A DNA stretch of 64,000 nt from HGM11368 sp051883395. Its GTDB lineage: Bacteria > Bacillota > Clostridia > Christensenellales > UBA3700. The stretch lies in the NCBI GenBank assembly GCA_051883395.1, contig JBJETQ010000021.1:12159-76158 (forward strand), given 5' to 3'. Shown piece after piece: positions 62,632 to 64,000 of this stretch. The translations under genes and the position numbers were made by a program. Under the pieces are notes generated by a model. The model saw nothing but the letters and a program-made list of their open reading frames with translations, had not been told where the DNA came from and did not search any database. Each line of letters begins with the position of its first letter. The stretch's first letter is position 1.

Positions 62632-62714
62632 TTGACACTGTCACTATATCATACGAAAAAAGCAAAGTCAAGTTTTTGCACTGTGTCAATAGGCTTATTT
62701 TTTATTTTTGACAC
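62632..62714 (-). promoter_or_regulatory. Promoter and repeated heptamers upstream of the HipA-like kinase
   Basis: Minus strand TTGACT (62671-62666), 17 bases, TATAGT (62648-62643). TTGACAC heptamers flank it: 62632-62638 and 62708-62714 on the plus strand and 62683-62689 on the minus strand, the last two forming an inverted repeat. They look like operator half sites for autoregulation. Confidence 0.55.
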
Positions 62715-63107
62715 ACCAATAAGATATTATCATTATGCAATTGTCCAAAATCATTTTGATGAATTTAGGAGAGTTAATAGTTAGGTTTTTTACAAACACG
62801 TAATTTGTTGGGTTTTTATGGGGAATAGTCAAGTAAGACTTTCTAACAAAGCAAAAAATAATGTTGTATAGTTAGACCGTAATCAATAGCAAGATTTTTT
62901 TCCGAGGATTGTGTCTTGCAAGATAAAAGTGGCCACTTACGCTTAGTCGCACGAAACGGAGAGTTTCAAATCAAATGCTTAAGATTACTATTTACAACTT
63001 AATAAAACCAAGCCAACTTGATGTGCTATCGGCAGAACGGGCGAATAAAGGCTTGGTAAAACTATTGCTGAACTATCGGCAAAACGGGTAAAGGAGACAT
63101 TAAAAAT
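62715..63107. other. Gene-free interval with a stem and near-identical 16-base repeats
   Basis: No ORF seen. The last 100 bases hold ccaagcc/ggcttgg (63008-63014 with 63050-63056) enclosing ctatcggcagaacggg (63026-63041), repeated with one change at 63073-63088. It is the 5' leader of the next gene. Confidence 0.5.
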
Positions 63108-63108
63108 T

Positions 63109-63369
63109 ATGGCAACTACAAGACAAAGAAGATGGAGCGTTCCATCAAAGCGAGCATCGGGATATGCTTCCGAGCGAAGAAGTAAAGTACATGAACACGG
63201 ACCTAAGGAAGGTAAAGAACTTACCGATTATGAGGCAGGGCTACGTTCGGGATATTTGCAAGCCCAATCGGACCATGCAGGACTGTACAAGTACAAGAAG
63301 GCTTTGAGCGAAGGTAAAACACCGGCAGAAGCAAAGAAAATTTCCCGTACTATCGGGAAGAAAGCATAA
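63109..63369 (+). CDS. Hypothetical basic protein, 86 residues
   Basis: Basic Arg/Lys-rich N-terminus (TRQRRWSVPSKRASGYASERRSK), then YEAGLRSGYLQAQSDHAGLYKYKKALSEGKTPAEAKKISRTIGKK. Ribosome site aaggag. Followed 14 bases later by another element gene. Unknown; similar small proteins are often found at the start of conjugative-element operons. Confidence 0.7.
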   Translation: MATTRQRRWSVPSKRASGYASERRSKVHEHGPKEGKELTDYEAGLRSGYLQAQSDHAGLYKYKKALSEGKTPAEAKKISRTIGKKA

Positions 63370-63383
63370 GGAGGGTTATATAA

Positions 63384-63737
63384 ATGGCTGATAAGAAAAT
63401 TATGGTCGAGAGAGAACTCTTTCAAATGAAGGACAAATCTTATTTTTCTTACTTTATCAAAGGTATTGTTAGAGGCAAGGAAATAAGAGTGCAAATCGTT
63501 CCACCAAATAAGGATAGCGACAAAGGCGGATATGCTGTTCTTGACGTAGTGTTTGGTAACGAAATGCAGGCGGAACTCGTCGTCGTTCCTTACGAAATGA
63601 AAGACGAAAGCGGAAAGGTTATCAAGGGAAATACCTATATGGTACGTTCTTACGACGAGGACGGTACCGTATACGAATGTCCTATTAAACCAGCTAAAAC
63701 GTCGGATAAGAGTTTTCTCAATATGCTTTTAAGATAA
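63384..63737 (+). CDS. Hypothetical protein, 117 residues, mobile-element type
   Basis: A strand-rich protein (KSYFSYFIKGIVRGKEIRVQIVPP, GGYAVLDVVFG) with no signal or membrane segment. Good aaggagg ribosome site. Resembles the small proteins of unknown role at the start of Tn916-like modules in size and setting only. A terminator follows. Confidence 0.7.
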   Translation: MADKKIMVERELFQMKDKSYFSYFIKGIVRGKEIRVQIVPPNKDSDKGGYAVLDVVFGNEMQAELVVVPYEMKDESGKVIKGNTYMVRSYDEDGTVYECPIKPAKTSDKSFLNMLLR

Positions 63738-63752
63738 GCAAATCAAACTACA

Positions 63753-63788
63753 AAACTACGGTTTGCTAGGTCGAGCCGTAGTTTTTTA
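63753..63788 (+). terminator. Terminator after the 117-residue gene
   Basis: Stem aaactacgg/ccgtagttt (63753-63761 with 63776-63784) then TTTTTT. Confidence 0.85.
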
Positions 63789-63817
63789 CAACAAAAATTT
63801 ATTTTTAGGAGGTAATA

Positions 63818-64000
63818 ATGAATTACGAAATACGCGAACATGCACGTAAAGACAAAATTAAATGGATAGCAGTCTTTACTGCAATAATTCTTCTTTTTGT
63901 TGGAGTCATATCCGCTCTTGTAATTTCTGTAAGAGCAAACGATATGGAAAATCCTATTGTAACGGATGATGGTTCTGGCAATAGCGAAGTTGTAAATCAA
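63818..64000 (+). CDS. Membrane or secreted protein, N-terminal part (runs off window)
   Basis: Open from an ATG with a strong aggaggt site to the last base. The 61 residues seen show a basic start (REHARKDKIK), one hydrophobic segment (WIAVFTAIILLFVGVISALVISV, about residues 16-38) and an acidic polar stretch, as in a single-pass or signal-anchored protein. No family can be given from this part. Confidence 0.75.
   Translation, partial: MNYEIREHARKDKIKWIAVFTAIILLFVGVISALVISVRANDMENPIVTDDGSGNSEVVNQ

Noticed and set aside
1..64000. tRNA, rRNA, tmRNA, SRP RNA, RNase P RNA or CRISPR arrays
   Set aside because: Looked for cloverleaf-type T-arm motifs, rRNA-like blocks and regularly spaced repeats; none found by eye. 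A covariance-model scan would settle this.

Overview
The window looks like the replication-origin region of an endospore-forming, low-to-moderate GC member of the Clostridia (Bacillota), probably an uncultured gut lineage known from a draft or metagenome assembly. The evidence for sporulation is a GerA/GerB/GerC-type germinant receptor operon, a YabP/YabQ pair, a SpoIIIJ-type YidC and Jag/KhpB. The evidence for the origin is dnaA, dnaN, recF, parA, parB, rpmH, rnpA, mnmE, mnmG and rsmG within 13 kb, plus parS-like sites and DnaA boxes. A run of 100 N at 13167-13266 shows the sequence is a scaffolded assembly. The lineage is inference; no 16S gene is present.

Layout. 1-5.0 kb (+): end of nagA, an alpha/beta hydrolase and the ger operon. 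5.2-10 kb (-): a GH20 beta-N-acetylhexosaminidase, then a two-component system with two membrane proteins. 10.2-11 kb: a SprT-like protein and a small basic ORF, followed by a composite hairpin repeat. 11.3-19.1 kb (-): AdhE, glycerol kinase and a three-gene glycerol-3-phosphate oxidation operon. 19.3-20.7 kb (+): a helical unknown and yabP-yabQ. 20.7-22.75 kb: a gene-poor AT-rich stretch with parS-like sites and a possible small RNA. 22.75-31.6 kb: rpmH-rnpA-yidD-yidC-khpB, mnmE (-), mnmG-rsmG-parA-parB. 31.65-35.5 kb: dnaN and dnaA (-), recF (+). 35.6-42.6 kb (+): a GNAT protein, DUF1292 protein, GPH-type transporter, lipoprotein, and a 1009-residue fusion of a phosphoglycerate mutase with a membrane segment and surface-type domains. 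42.65-56.8 kb: a second copy of the composite repeat, an HxlR/NmrA pair, leuS-serS-DUF1624, alanine and proline type sodium symporters, a PlsC-like acyltransferase, a GH31 glycosidase and an iron alcohol dehydrogenase. 57-64 kb: an AT-rich accessory region that looks like one end of an integrated element (large serine recombinase, LexA-like repressor, small ORFs, and a HipA-like kinase with a resolvase-tailed partner); it runs off the window.

How it fits together. The metabolic genes suggest a fermenter that uses amino sugars (NagA, GH20), alpha-glucosides (GH31), glycerol (GlpK and the G3P oxidase set) and amino acids (AGCS and PutP-type symporters), and disposes of NADH through AdhE. The adhE promoter carries a Rex-like operator. 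The origin region is rearranged: the dnaA-dnaN pair lies beyond parB rather than next to rpmH, mnmE is inverted and recF is divergent from dnaA. Five genes there (mnmE, the 108-aa ORF, mnmG, dnaA, recF) have no Shine-Dalgarno and a promoter whose -10 box sits 4 to 8 bases from the start codon, which suggests leaderless transcription.

Most notable: the phosphoglycerate mutase-membrane-surface fusion; the HipA-like kinase with a partner made of an unknown domain plus a resolvase DNA-binding tail; a dispersed two-hairpin repeat; the group of apparently leaderless origin genes; and an assembly gap in adhE that is really an unmerged 55-base overlap.
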